Origin: Thiobacillus denitrificans
GTDB lineage: Bacteria; Pseudomonadota; Gammaproteobacteria; Burkholderiales; Thiobacillaceae
Assembly (NCBI GenBank): GCA_002403375.1
Contig: DHHQ01000007.1
Location: 6,964 to 70,963 of the forward strand
Length of the DNA stretch: 64,000 nucleotides
Direction of reading: 5' to 3'
The stretch's first letter is position 1, and each line of letters opens with the position of its first letter. Both the position numbers and the translations under genes were made by a program. The notes below the pieces were generated by a model. It was not told the DNA's origin. It searched no databases and saw only the letters and a program-made list of their open reading frames with translations. Below, piece by piece: positions 44,032 to 52,593 of this stretch.

Positions 44032-44819
44032 TTGCTCCCCTGCTCGTCCATGAACTCTCCGGCTTCGTCGACCGGGAGCGCCTCCAGCTTTTCCGCACCC
44101 TTGGGCGCGACAAACTTGAACTGGCCGGGCTTGATCACCGGCTTGGTGTTCCAGTTGCTCAGCTGCACGCTGTATTGCGGCGCGCCGGTCATCCATTTGG
44201 TGGTGATCACGTACTTCATGGGAAGCGGCTCGTTGCCCGTCTTGACCCAGATCTGCCAGTCGACCTTGGGGGTGCGGAAGCCGAGGTGGTGCGTCTCGAC
44301 CCCGCCCACGAAGGCCCTGCCGTAATAGCCGCTGCTGACGACGCTCGACGTCAGCGCCGAGTACGAATCGGACAGCAGCAGGTCCGCGCCCGGCAGGGTC
44401 AGGCCCGTGCCCTGCTCGATGGCGCGGATGGCGTCGTCGATCGTGCCTTTCAGGTCTTTTTGCACGTAGGCATTCAGGTTCTTGCCATGCAGGCTCAGCG
44501 TGGCGCCGTCGTAGGTCATCACGGCGTCGGCGAACCGGCCCTGACGGGTGGCATGGAAGCGCGACGGGCGCTCGACCACCAGGTCCGAGCGGGCGTTCAA
44601 CTGCAGCTTCTGCCCTTCGGTCGTGAGGATCTCGTTGCTGATGTCCGCCGACACGCTGAAGGCCTTGAGGCCCGCGAGGTGTTTGGACATCGCGCGCAGA
44701 ATCTCGTCCGCATCGGCATTGAGCTCGCCGGCGGCGAGCGCCGACCCGGCCGACAGCCCGAGCGCGGCGGTCAGCGACGCGGCCAGCAGGCCACGCTTCC
44801 ATAATGATTCACGTTTCAT
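44028..44819 (-). CDS. DUF2092 exported protein, copy 1
   Basis: This 263-aa protein has a signal peptide (AASLTAALGLSAGSALA) and the DUF2092 pattern: ADADEILRAMSKHLAGLKAFSVSADISNEILTTEGQKLQLNARSDLVVERPSRFHATRQG, then MTYDGATLSLHGKNLNAYVQ and TPKVDWQIWVKTGNEPLPMKYVITTKW. The fold resembles LolA/LolB-like lipid-binding half barrels, which would suit periplasmic carriage of a hydrophobic ligand, but this is inference. It follows promoter f directly. Copy 2 is at 47312-48106. Confidence 0.85.
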   Translation of the reverse strand: MKRESLWKRGLLAASLTAALGLSAGSALAAGELNADADEILRAMSKHLAGLKAFSVSADISNEILTTEGQKLQLNARSDLVVERPSRFHATRQGRFADAVMTYDGATLSLHGKNLNAYVQKDLKGTIDDAIRAIEQGTGLTLPGADLLLSDSYSALTSSVVSSGYYGRAFVGGVETHHLGFRTPKVDWQIWVKTGNEPLPMKYVITTKWMTGAPQYSVQLSNWNTKPVIKPGQFKFVAPKGAEKLEALPVDEAGEFMDEQGSK

Positions 44820-44903
44820 GCGATCTCCTTGCCGCTTGGGCGGTTGACTGACAACGGTTGCAGATATCCGGACGCCGGGCTGAGCCGCTCGTCTTCAGCG
44901 TGC

Positions 44904-44946
44904 AATCTAGTCCGACTGGCGGCTGATTGAAATGCGACTTTGGTCT
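44904..44946 (-). promoter_or_regulatory. regulon promoter f: operator plus -10
   Basis: On the minus strand AGACCAAAGTCGCAT (44946 to 44932) is followed by TAGATT (44909 to 44904), spacing 23. This is the most divergent 3' arm of the set (GTCGC for GTCCA). It lies 13 nt from the stop of the MscS gene and faces the DUF2092 gene. Confidence 0.75.
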
Positions 44947-44958
44947 CATCGAAGGGCA

Positions 44959-46689
44959 TCACCTCGCGGGGGAGCCCTCGCCGTCGCCCAAATCCCGGGG
45001 CACTGGCGGCGGCTCCGCCGGCGCCTCGTACCAGCGCGCCCTGGGCACCACCTTGGGCTGTTCGGCGTCACCCTCGTACGCCGGCGTCATGATCTGAACG
45101 CCGTATTCGTTGAACACATCGAGGATGTTGCGGTGCAGGTCGGCATAGATCCGTGCCATGGCCTGGGGCTGGTCGCAATAGACGTTGATTTCGTAGGTGA
45201 CGCTGAAATCCCCCAGGGCCTTCTGCAGGACGAAGGGCTCGGGCGTCGCCAGCAGGCCGGGCGTGCGTCCGGCGGCCATGCGCAGCATGGCTTCCACCTG
45301 GCGCCAGGGCGTTGCGTAGCCGATGCCGACGGTGGTGTGCAGGATCAGCCCCTGCTCCCTCGCCAGCGAACTGTAGTTGACGATGCTGCTGTTCAGGATC
45401 TCGGAATTGGGGATGACGACTTCCTCGTTCTTGACCGTGCGCAAGCGGGTCACCAAAAGCTTGCGCTCCAGCACGTCGCCGCTGACCTCCCCGACCTTGA
45501 TCCGGTCGCCGATCCTGAAGGCGCGCCGATAGATCATCGTGTAGCCGGCGATCAGGTTGCCGATGACCGATGAGGAGCCGAGCGAGAAGACCAGACCGAG
45601 AAAGAGCGATATCCCCTTGAAGGCGTCGGACTCCGAACCCGGGATGTAGGGATACGCCACGACCAGTGCGAACACGACGATCAGCAGCCGGACGATCTTG
45701 TAGGTGGCGCCGGCGGTCTCGCTGTCCATCCCGGACACCTGGATCCCGCCTTGCTCGATGCCGGAAAAGAACAGCCTGGCCAGCTTCAGCACATAACGCG
45801 TCACCACGAAGAGCACGACGAGAAAAGCCAGGTCCGGGATGTCCCTGATCAGGGCCGTTCCCATGACGCGCAGCGGGTCAACGACCAGATCGAACAACCC
45901 CCGTGACGCGGGCCTTGTCCACGGGAAGAGCTCGAGGACATAGTTCAGATACAGGTAGAGGATCACCAGGGTGAGCAAGACCCACAGCGTCTTGAAGGCC
46001 CCGCGCAAAGCCTGCCGCAACTGGCTGGCCTTGATGAGATGAACCGAGCCCTCTTCCAGGTGCTCGATGTGCCCCGCCAAACGGCGGCTCGCCATCTCGT
46101 CCAGCCAACGATAGGCACGACGGACGGCGAAGAGCAGGGCCACCAGCGCCAGCGTGGCGCCGAGGGCATACCCGGAATGGGTCAGCAGCACGCGCGGGTC
46201 GCGATCGCTGCGATACGCGGCGATGGCTTCGGCGATGCGCGCCCGGTACAGCCCCGCCAGCACGCCCCGCGCGACGCCTTCCAGCTCGGCATCGGCATCG
46301 ACCACGATCATCACTTGCCGCTCGCCCGCGAGGATCGTGGAACCCGTATCGGTCTCGACCACGCGTAGTGGATCGGTTCGGACGGACGGATCGGCGGCCG
46401 TTACCAGAATCCTGTCCGTGATTTCCTGCGCCCGGCGCGCTGCCGGATAGGCCATCGTGCCCCGCACCCGGAACAGGGTCCTGCCGTCGATGGCCACCTC
46501 GGCGTGCTCCGGGGCGGCCGTTTGAGAAGCCTGGGGCGTGTTGTCCTGTGCCGACGCAGTTCCAGTCAAATCCGCACATACCAGCACACCCAACAGGGCA
46601 AAACTCAGCACATGGCGCCACACCCGCACTGCATGGGCGTGGCGAGCAAGCCATTGCCAAGGGGGTTGAAAGGCCGAGGGCGCGCTCAT
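44959..46689 (-). CDS. MscS-family mechanosensitive ion channel
   Basis: This 576-aa protein has a signal-like N-terminus (HVLSFALLGVLVCADLTGTASA), a periplasmic domain to about residue 165, then five or so membrane segments. The pore helix and MscS beta domain read GISLFLGLVFSLGSSSVIGNLIAGYTMIYRRAFRIGDRIKVGEVSGDVLERKLLVTRLRTVKNEEVVIPNSEILNSSIVNYS. It resembles large MscS homologues that open on membrane tension and release osmolytes. AAGGAAAAACAAGAC precedes the ATG at 46689. It ends the promoter-g unit. Confidence 0.9.
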   Translation of the reverse strand: MSAPSAFQPPWQWLARHAHAVRVWRHVLSFALLGVLVCADLTGTASAQDNTPQASQTAAPEHAEVAIDGRTLFRVRGTMAYPAARRAQEITDRILVTAADPSVRTDPLRVVETDTGSTILAGERQVMIVVDADAELEGVARGVLAGLYRARIAEAIAAYRSDRDPRVLLTHSGYALGATLALVALLFAVRRAYRWLDEMASRRLAGHIEHLEEGSVHLIKASQLRQALRGAFKTLWVLLTLVILYLYLNYVLELFPWTRPASRGLFDLVVDPLRVMGTALIRDIPDLAFLVVLFVVTRYVLKLARLFFSGIEQGGIQVSGMDSETAGATYKIVRLLIVVFALVVAYPYIPGSESDAFKGISLFLGLVFSLGSSSVIGNLIAGYTMIYRRAFRIGDRIKVGEVSGDVLERKLLVTRLRTVKNEEVVIPNSEILNSSIVNYSSLAREQGLILHTTVGIGYATPWRQVEAMLRMAAGRTPGLLATPEPFVLQKALGDFSVTYEINVYCDQPQAMARIYADLHRNILDVFNEYGVQIMTPAYEGDAEQPKVVPRARWYEAPAEPPPVPRDLGDGEGSPAR

Positions 46690-46796
46690 GTCTTGTTTTT
46701 CCTTGATCTTCAACGGCAGGCCACGAACATGATGGCGCCAAACCGCGAGGCGATGCGGTCGCCACGCCTCCCCCGACCCGGCTGAAACGATATCGC

Positions 46797-47195
46797 TTAG
46801 CGACGCACCGAACGACGGGCCGGGCCGGTGTTGCCGATGGCGCCAGGCTGGTTGAAGCCGGGATCCACCACACCGGCCCCGGGCGCGCCGACGCCGACTC
46901 CGGGCGTACCGACGTTGCCGACCGCGCCAGGCTGGTTGATGCCGGGATCCCGCACACCCGCCCCGGGTGCGCCCACCCCCACCCCGGGCGCACCGACGCC
47001 GACGTTGCCCATGGCGCCGGGCTGGTTGATGCCCGGATCCCAGGTGCCGACCCCGGGTGCGCCGACGCCGGCGGTCCCGCCTCTCACGCCGGGCTGGTTG
47101 ATGCCGGGGTCGACGGCATGAAGCGCGCCCGAAAGCATGGCCATCGTCACGCCGATCGCCAGGCCACCTATCCACTTGTTGCGTTTGATGTTCAT
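46797..47195 (-). CDS. exported repeat protein with DPGINQPG units
   Basis: This 132-aa protein has a signal peptide (residues 1-27, GLAIGVTMAMLSGALHA). Its mature part is almost wholly repeats: four copies of DPGINQPG or DPGFNQPG, separated by Gly/Val/Ala/Pro spacers such as VGAPGVGVGAPGAG. It ends in an Arg-rich tail (ARRSVRR). It should be extended or disordered, perhaps a structural or cell-wall-spanning element. AAGGAGTAGAAAAG precedes the ATG at 47195. It lies between a DUF2092 gene and the MscS gene. No family is recognised. Confidence 0.78.
   Translation of the reverse strand: MNIKRNKWIGGLAIGVTMAMLSGALHAVDPGINQPGVRGGTAGVGAPGVGTWDPGINQPGAMGNVGVGAPGVGVGAPGAGVRDPGINQPGAVGNVGTPGVGVGAPGAGVVDPGFNQPGAIGNTGPARRSVRR
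46839..47125 (-). repeat. imperfect tandem repeats coding DPGINQPG units
   Basis: The DNA mirrors the protein repeat: the block reading GCCGGGCTGGTTGATGCC and close variants on the plus strand recurs four times, separated by GCGCCGACGCCG-type spacers. The repeats are coding and in frame, and are a likely site of copy-number change. Confidence 0.7.
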
Positions 47196-47311
47196 CTTTT
47201 CTACTCCTTGCATGAGGTGTGGGGCGCAGCGCCGTCTGATCGCGATCGCATCGCCAGGTGGCGCCGGGCGCGATCAGCTGAGACGCAGCCCGCCGTCGAC
47301 TTCTGCCCGAT

Positions 47312-48106
47312 TCAATTGGCCTTGGGCGCGTCGGTGCTCTTCAGCACGAAGTCGACTTTCTGTGCGCTTCGAGGGGGCTTGAAGCTGAAGGTGCTCGCGC
47401 CGAATTTGGGCTTGAGGTTCCAGTGCTTCGTGACGACGGTGAACTGGGGGGCGTTGAGCTTGTCCCGCGTGGTGATCACCAGCTTGCGCGCCAGGGGGCG
47501 CTTGCCGTCCTCGATCCAGATCTGCCAGTCGACGTGTGGCGCACGGAAGGCGAGGTGGTCGCAGCGCACGCCATCCACCACGCCCTTGCCGACCACGAAC
47601 CCGGAGGTCACGTCCTGCATCAGGATGCCGTAGGCATCCTTGTAGAGGAGATCGCCGGCGGGCGCGACGACGTCGAGCTTCTCACGCGCGAAGTCCAGCA
47701 TCTCCTCGAGCGTGCCGGGCGCGGCGATCGTGGCGTAGTAGTTCTCAGCCGGGTTGTGCAGGGTCAGCGATGTGCCGTCGTAGTAGAAGACCTGATCGAC
47801 CAGATCGCCGGTGCGCTCCGCACGCAATCTGTTGGGGCGCTCGACCGACACCCGCGCGGTGTGGTCGAACTGGATCTTCTGCCCCGACTCGAGCACCACC
47901 TCGATAGTGCTTTCCGTGTCCACGCTGAACCGCTGCTGGCGGGCGAGAAAATCGGTCGACGCTTTCAGCAGCTGCCGGGCCGCCGGGGCGACCCCGGTCG
48001 GCTGCGACAGTGCCGCCTGCGGCAGCACCGCGGCCAGGAGCAGCGCAACGGCGACCGCGCCCCCCCTGCCGATTCTTGCCACGTGCTTGATTACGGTCAG
48101 TGCCAT
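47312..48106 (-). CDS. DUF2092 exported protein, copy 2
   Basis: This 264-aa protein has a signal peptide (AVAVALLLAAVLPQAALS) and the DUF2092 core: RQLLKASTDFLARQQRFSVDTESTIEVVLESGQKIQFDHTARVSVERPNRLRAERTG, FYYDGTSLTLHNPAENYYATI, APHVDWQIWIEDGKRPLARKLVITTRDK and the end FSFKPPRSAQKVDF. It is clearly a paralogue of the 44028 protein. The ATG at 48106 with GGGGGAG upstream is preferred to the GTG at 48109. It follows promoter g by about 57 nt. Confidence 0.86.
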   Translation of the reverse strand: MALTVIKHVARIGRGGAVAVALLLAAVLPQAALSQPTGVAPAARQLLKASTDFLARQQRFSVDTESTIEVVLESGQKIQFDHTARVSVERPNRLRAERTGDLVDQVFYYDGTSLTLHNPAENYYATIAAPGTLEEMLDFAREKLDVVAPAGDLLYKDAYGILMQDVTSGFVVGKGVVDGVRCDHLAFRAPHVDWQIWIEDGKRPLARKLVITTRDKLNAPQFTVVTKHWNLKPKFGASTFSFKPPRSAQKVDFVLKSTDAPKAN

Positions 48107-48169
48107 CACTCCCCCTACGCGAGAAAATCGACAAACCCGCGCGCCCCCAGAGACCGCGCGTCTTCGTTG

Positions 48170-48212
48170 AATATAGCGGTCCCGGTGTGCGCTGCTAATT
48201 GGACTTTGGTCT
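48170..48212 (-). promoter_or_regulatory. regulon promoter g: operator plus -10
   Basis: AGACCAAAGTCCAAT (48212 to 48198) is followed by TATATT (48175 to 48170), spacing 23. It drives the leftward DUF2092, repeat-protein and MscS genes. Confidence 0.85.
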
Positions 48213-48259
48213 CATGCCCGGCCACGCCGAGGCAGCCGCCGGGTGCGTCGGTAGCGTGC

Positions 48260-48287
48260 AAAAAAGCGCGGGCACCCGCCCGCGCTT
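48260..48287 (-). terminator. intrinsic terminator of the 52.4-48.3 kb operon
   Basis: AAGCGCGGGC and GCCCGCGCTT form a perfect 10-bp stem with a 4-base loop (48264-48287). On the minus strand it is followed by six T residues (48265-48260). It lies 26 nt after the DUF3313 stop at 48313 and separates that operon from promoter g. Confidence 0.88.
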
Positions 48288-48312
48288 CTTCACCCCAGGC
48301 AAGGCGGAACGA

Positions 48313-49128
48313 TCACTTGCCGGACGCCCCGCCACGCAGCGCGGCGAAGCGCTGCGCCACCTGCATCGACCACTTGTCGAATGCATTTTTCGCGTAGGAC
48401 CAGGACTGGAACGAACCCATGTAGCCGCTCGCCCAGGTGCTGACCGCGTTGGCATCCATCTCCGCCGCGTACTTGCGGCCGACCGTGGTGTCGCGGCATT
48501 CGCCGAGCACCGTGCCCGTGGTGGCATCGAGGAACTGCATTTCCACGCCGGTTTCGCCGAGGTAGGGCGTCGAACCCGCCGGTCCGCCCTTCGCCACGCC
48601 TGAGCCCGCCTCGGCAACGAAGCCGTAGGGGATCAGCGTGCCGGCGACGCTGCGCTTGACGTCGGTCGGCTTCAGGCTGGTGAGCGCCACCGCGATCATG
48701 ACCGTCCCCGCCTCCGGCGCGGTGACCACCTTCATTTGCGGCTTGAGGGCGTTGACCAACGAGTCCTCGAAATAATCGGTCAGCTTTTTCAGGTCGGACG
48801 GGTCGACGAGGGTTTCCTTGCCGTCAGCGGGCTTGAGCGACACGACGATGCGCGAAACCATCACCTTGTCGTATTGCCTGGCGTCGAGACCAGCATCGCG
48901 CCAGCATTCGACCCCCTCGCCCCAGTCGGCCTTCTTGAGGCGATCGTAGTCCGTCAGGAAGCCCGAGCGCGTCAGCAGCCTGGGGTCGGTCACCGTCACC
49001 GCCGCGCCGTTGTGCTTCGTTTCTGACGCCCCGGATTCGGCAAAAGCCGGGCCCGGCATGAGCGTTGCGCCCAGCAGGGCGGCTCCCGCGACAAAGGCCA
49101 GGCTACCCGAGCGTGCCGAATGGTTCAT
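48313..49128 (-). CDS. DUF3313-family exported protein, copy 2
   Basis: This 271-aa protein has a signal peptide (LAFVAGAALLGATLMPGPAFA) and shows LLTRSGFLTDYDRLKKADWGEGVECWRDAGLDARQYDKVMVSRIVVSLKP, LKKLTDYFEDSLVNALKP, VMIAVALTSLKPT and VEMQFLDATTGTVLGECRDTTVG, like the 37855 protein but longer at the C-terminus. AAAAGGAAAGGAAGACTC precedes the ATG. It is the last gene of the promoter-h operon and is followed by a strong terminator. Confidence 0.82.
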   Translation of the reverse strand: MNHSARSGSLAFVAGAALLGATLMPGPAFAESGASETKHNGAAVTVTDPRLLTRSGFLTDYDRLKKADWGEGVECWRDAGLDARQYDKVMVSRIVVSLKPADGKETLVDPSDLKKLTDYFEDSLVNALKPQMKVVTAPEAGTVMIAVALTSLKPTDVKRSVAGTLIPYGFVAEAGSGVAKGGPAGSTPYLGETGVEMQFLDATTGTVLGECRDTTVGRKYAAEMDANAVSTWASGYMGSFQSWSYAKNAFDKWSMQVAQRFAALRGGASGK

Positions 49129-49160
49129 GAGTCTTCCTTTCCTTTTAGCCGGCAAAGACG

Positions 49161-50612
49161 CTACTTCGCCAGTTCGATCTCGCTCAGTTTCCAGGTCTTG
49201 TCGAACCAGGGCTCGAGCGGGCCGTACAGCCGGAACAGCATGTTCCAGCCCTTGCCGGGGATGGTCTGAATCCAGTTGCGTTCCATGCCGGAAGGCGCCT
49301 TCGGCCCGAAGTACACATCCACTGAACCATCCTTGTTGACGACCAAACCCTTGTCCAGACTGCTCACCTGTGGAAAGTCCTGATCGGTCTGGAGCATGGA
49401 CCGGGTCTGGTTGTCGTACACGATCGCGGACCAGAAGTCCTTTGCCGGAGCGTTTGGCAGCACATGCAGCCGATAAGTCTTGGCACCGTCCAGAGGATTG
49501 CCCTGGGAATCCACGATTCCGACGGCATACTGGGAGCCTTGCCCCACCATCTTGGCTTCCATGGCCGGCGTCACGCCGGTGGCATAGAAGTAGAAGAAAG
49601 CGGCTGCATCCAGATAGGCCACGCCGGGCTGGGACTGGAACTTGTAGCCGCCGAGCCACTGGCGCCAAGTGCTGTTCGGATAGTAGAAAGCCTCAGGGAT
49701 GCGGCTCTGGTAGGTGAGAGTGCGCGCGGTAGCGTCGCCCACCGCTGCAGCATCGGTCAGGATCGCCTTCATGCGCGCATCGGGCGCGAACGGCTTGCCC
49801 TTCTCGATGCCGATCGAGGCAAAGAACCCCAGAGTGATCGGATCGATCGACTCGACGGGTTCGTTCTGAACGACGTAGTTGAGAAGTTCCCAGAACCGGT
49901 AGTCCGCTGGTGCCACCGTGGAGAAGTCTCGATTGGACACGTTGACGAAGGTGTTGGCCGGCGGATTGGCCGCCTGCGACAGGGGATAAATCCGCGTGTT
50001 CTTGTGCAGACTCTCGATCGCGGGCTTGATGTCCCCCTGCACCGGCATGTTGCGCCAGACGAGGATGGACTCGAAGGTGGGAACACGCACGACCATGTAC
50101 CCATCCGGCACTTCGCCCTTGTACCCGGGAGGCAGCAGCAGGTACTTGCCACCCTGGCCCTTGTCCGGACCGACGATGCCTATGTCGGTGACATACTTGA
50201 ACCAGAAGTCATCGATCATACCCAGAGTCCTGGGTGGCACTTCGACCACCAGCGGGCCGTCATGCAGATCGATCCAGATCCATGTGTAGGGCGTGGTCGC
50301 ATTCGGCGTCAGAAAGATCGAGCGGGCATTCAGGTTTTCTTCGAATGACGGGATGGTGACATTCGCGGGGCCGACTCCCAGCAACCCTTCACGCAGCCCC
50401 GCCATGTTCACCGGTGCCAATGCCAGCAAGTAGGCCTGAACAGCGCGCTGGAAGTCGAGATTGTCGTAGACCTTGTCGACGGTTTCCCTGTCCGGAAAGC
50501 CGTCAAAGAAGTTCAGCGTGCCCAGCCGAGTTTCGACGTTATCCGGGATCGCGATGCCCTGTTGGATGTTGGTGGTCATCTTCATTGTGGGCGGAGTGGA
50601 TTTCGGTTTCAT
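49161..50612 (-). CDS. DUF1254/DUF1214 protein
   Basis: This 483-aa protein has the DUF1254 part (LNFFDGFPDRETVDKVYDNLDFQRAVQAYLLALAPVNMAGLREG, ARSIFLTPNATTPYTWIWIDLHDGPLVVEVPP) followed by the DUF1214 part (LPNAPAKDFWSAIVYDNQTRSMLQTDQDFPQVSSLDKGLVVNKDGSVDVYFGPKAP, WNMLFRLYGPLEPWFDKTW). No signal peptide is evident, which is unusual because many members are exported. The biochemical role is unknown. CAGGAGATAGCG precedes the ATG. It sits in the promoter-h operon. Confidence 0.9.
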   Translation of the reverse strand: MKPKSTPPTMKMTTNIQQGIAIPDNVETRLGTLNFFDGFPDRETVDKVYDNLDFQRAVQAYLLALAPVNMAGLREGLLGVGPANVTIPSFEENLNARSIFLTPNATTPYTWIWIDLHDGPLVVEVPPRTLGMIDDFWFKYVTDIGIVGPDKGQGGKYLLLPPGYKGEVPDGYMVVRVPTFESILVWRNMPVQGDIKPAIESLHKNTRIYPLSQAANPPANTFVNVSNRDFSTVAPADYRFWELLNYVVQNEPVESIDPITLGFFASIGIEKGKPFAPDARMKAILTDAAAVGDATARTLTYQSRIPEAFYYPNSTWRQWLGGYKFQSQPGVAYLDAAAFFYFYATGVTPAMEAKMVGQGSQYAVGIVDSQGNPLDGAKTYRLHVLPNAPAKDFWSAIVYDNQTRSMLQTDQDFPQVSSLDKGLVVNKDGSVDVYFGPKAPSGMERNWIQTIPGKGWNMLFRLYGPLEPWFDKTWKLSEIELAK

Positions 50613-50675
50613 CGCTATCTCCTGTTCATGTTGTGACTGGTGCTTCTTTCAGCCGAAGTTAAATGAATCCTGTCG

Positions 50676-51071
50676 TTACAGCGGCGTGCACGAACCGAAC
50701 AGCACGTAGGCCCCATCGCGGCTGCTGAAGGTCGTGACCATCTTGCCGTTCGCGGTGTCGAGCGCCATGCTCCAGGCGAGGCCCAGCTCGGTGCCCTGCA
50801 GCAGGATCTGCTGCGGGTCCTTCTCCATGGCATGGATCGGCGAGCTGCGCTTCGGTCCGACGATGGTCTTCCTGGCGAAGTCGATGCGCATGAATGCCGG
50901 TGCGCCGACGTCGTCCGGAATCCCCTTCTCGCATCCTCCGCCGGAAATGCAGTCCATCGCCTCGACCGGCGCGCAGATCAGGGCCTTGGAACCGTCGAAA
51001 TCGCCGGCCGTCGCCGTCGCGCCGAACGCCAGGATCGATGCCGCCAGCGGCAGGTGCATGATGTTCTTCAT
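50676..51071 (-). CDS. small exported protein, unknown
   Basis: This 131-aa protein has a signal peptide (LPLAASILAFGATATA) and a mature domain with GSKALICAPVEAMDCISGGGCEKGIPDDVGAPAFMRIDFARKTI, LGLAWSMALDTANGKMVTTFSSRDGAYVLFGSC. Five cysteines suggest disulfides. The second half resembles small proteins that track enzyme-reporter-type beta domains, but no family is clear. AAGGAAGACGCAC precedes the ATG at 51071, 11 nt after the glycine-zipper gene. Confidence 0.72.
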   Translation of the reverse strand: MKNIMHLPLAASILAFGATATAGDFDGSKALICAPVEAMDCISGGGCEKGIPDDVGAPAFMRIDFARKTIVGPKRSSPIHAMEKDPQQILLQGTELGLAWSMALDTANGKMVTTFSSRDGAYVLFGSCTPL

Positions 51072-51082
51072 GTGCGTCTTCC

Positions 51083-51553
51083 TTATTTGATCGTGTAGCC
51101 GCGGCCTTCCATGCAGGCGCCATAGGCCCGGTAGAAAGTGTTCATCTGCTCTTGGCGCTGGGCCTGGGCCTGCTGGTTCTGGGACTGCTGTTTCTGGCGC
51201 GCCCGGCTGCCGCCGGCCATGGTCCCGACGACCGCGCCGATCGCGGCGCCCTTCCCCGCGTCGCCGGCGACGCCACCGATGAGCGCACCGCCCGCCGCGC
51301 CCATCAGCGCGCCGCCCACGCGCTCGCCGCCGCCGACCGCCGGACCCGTTTGCTGTGGAACCGGCGTCTGCGCCAGGGCAGCCGGGTCGATGCCGGTGGT
51401 CTGCCTGGCCCAGGCCTGGCACTCGCCGTCGTCCTTGCCCTGCTGTGTCGCGCTCTGCCCTTTCGCCGGATAGACGACGGGCTGCTGCGCCATGGCGGAG
51501 GCGGCCATGCACAAGGCCGCGATGCCGAGGCTGACTCGAATGGAATTGCGCAT
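51083..51553 (-). CDS. glycine-zipper (YMGG-like) exported protein
   Basis: This 156-aa protein has a signal peptide (IAALCMAASAMA) and a glycine-zipper stretch GGALMGAAGGALIGGVAGDAGKGAAIGAVVGTMAGG (residues about 80-115) of the kind that packs as a membrane hairpin. It ends with a Gln-rich segment and YRAYGACMEGRGYTIK. Such proteins associate with the outer membrane; the role is unknown. GGAGTGTTAAAG precedes the ATG at 51553. Confidence 0.8.
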   Translation of the reverse strand: MRNSIRVSLGIAALCMAASAMAQQPVVYPAKGQSATQQGKDDGECQAWARQTTGIDPAALAQTPVPQQTGPAVGGGERVGGALMGAAGGALIGGVAGDAGKGAAIGAVVGTMAGGSRARQKQQSQNQQAQAQRQEQMNTFYRAYGACMEGRGYTIK

Positions 51554-51641
51554 CTTTAACACTCCGTTTGGTGAGGTCCTGGTGAGTTGAAAACGGTCAG
51601 GTCGTACAAGGGTTCGCCGGTTCGATTCGCGGTGGCCGCGC

Positions 51642-52451
51642 TCATTTCGGGAACAGCAGGGTCAGCGCCAGCCGGAATCCCCAGCCCTCCGGGCCGGCGC
51701 CGTCCGGGCTGTCCGCCCAGTAGCGCGCGCCGCCCTGAAGGGTGAACGGCTGCTTGCCCACCTTGAGCATCTGGCTGACCATCAAGTTGACCGGCACCGA
51801 CCATTCCTCCGATTCCCAGTCGTAGGTGGATTCCGTGTTCACGGTAAAACTGGTGAGCGTCTTGGTGGTGTAGGACACGAAGGGCTGCAGGAAGGTGGCG
51901 CTGATGTCGTTGCGGTCGTCGTCGCCGGCCACCGACCAGATGTGGTTCGCCAGCGCGCCGACGGTCCAGCCGCTCTCCTGCTTGAGCACCACGGCGGTCG
52001 GGCCGAGACCCCACTTCTCGGCGCTCAGGCGGTCTTCGCTGCCGGTGGGCAGCAGCAGCACCGGCCCGGCGCCCCAGATCCAGCCGCCCGCGGTCGGCTT
52101 CTTGGGCGAGAAGAACAGGCTCTGCGTGATGTCGCCGACCCCGGAATCGGTGCCGGCGCCGGGCACGACGTCTTGCTGGCTGACCAGCGGGACGATGGTG
52201 CGCGAAATCAGGTTCCAGTCCGCGCCGATCGAGAACGGGATCACCGGCTGGACGTTCAGCTGCCACTTCTCGCCCTGTTCGGCCGGGCCGATGTTCTCGT
52301 CGTAGTTGAGCTGCAGCGGCAGGCTGACGAGGGCGGCGATCGGGTTCAGTGCCTGCTTGGCCAGTTCGGCATCGCTCGCCGCGGCGGGCAGGACCGCCAG
52401 ACCGGCCGACAAAGCCGCCAGGCGAAGGGCAAACAAAGGGATTCTATTCAT
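51642..52451 (-). CDS. outer-membrane beta-barrel protein
   Basis: This 269-aa protein has a signal peptide (LALRLAALSAGLAVLPAAAS) and a mature part made of alternating strands: NPIAALVSLPLQLNYDENIGP, LNVQPVIPFSIGADWNLISRTIVPL, GAGPVLLLPTGSEDRL and the end WGFRLALTLLFPK with C-terminal hydrophobic pattern. This resembles the small MetA/phenol-degradation-type transporters predicted as outer-membrane channels. The ATG at 52451 agrees with promoter h; the longer frame to 52589 would start upstream of the transcript. Confidence 0.8.
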   Translation of the reverse strand: MNRIPLFALRLAALSAGLAVLPAAASDAELAKQALNPIAALVSLPLQLNYDENIGPAEQGEKWQLNVQPVIPFSIGADWNLISRTIVPLVSQQDVVPGAGTDSGVGDITQSLFFSPKKPTAGGWIWGAGPVLLLPTGSEDRLSAEKWGLGPTAVVLKQESGWTVGALANHIWSVAGDDDRNDISATFLQPFVSYTTKTLTSFTVNTESTYDWESEEWSVPVNLMVSQMLKVGKQPFTLQGGARYWADSPDGAGPEGWGFRLALTLLFPK

Positions 52452-52487
52452 GATCGACTCCAGGCGTGACTCAACAAGGTGGCGCGA

Positions 52488-52530
52488 ACGGTAATGCGCG
52501 CGCGCGCTGCGGGAAATTGGACCTTGGTCC
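52488..52530 (-). promoter_or_regulatory. regulon promoter h: operator plus -10
   Basis: GGACCAAGGTCCAAT (52530 to 52516) is followed by TACCGT (52493 to 52488), spacing 23. The predicted start near 52481 leaves about 30 nt to the ATG at 52451. It leads five genes ending at the terminator 48260-48287. Confidence 0.83.
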
Positions 52531-52593
52531 CATGGGCTCGGTGGAGCCGTATCGGCGTGAGCCCCAATACGGCTCGTCCCCACGATCACCCGA

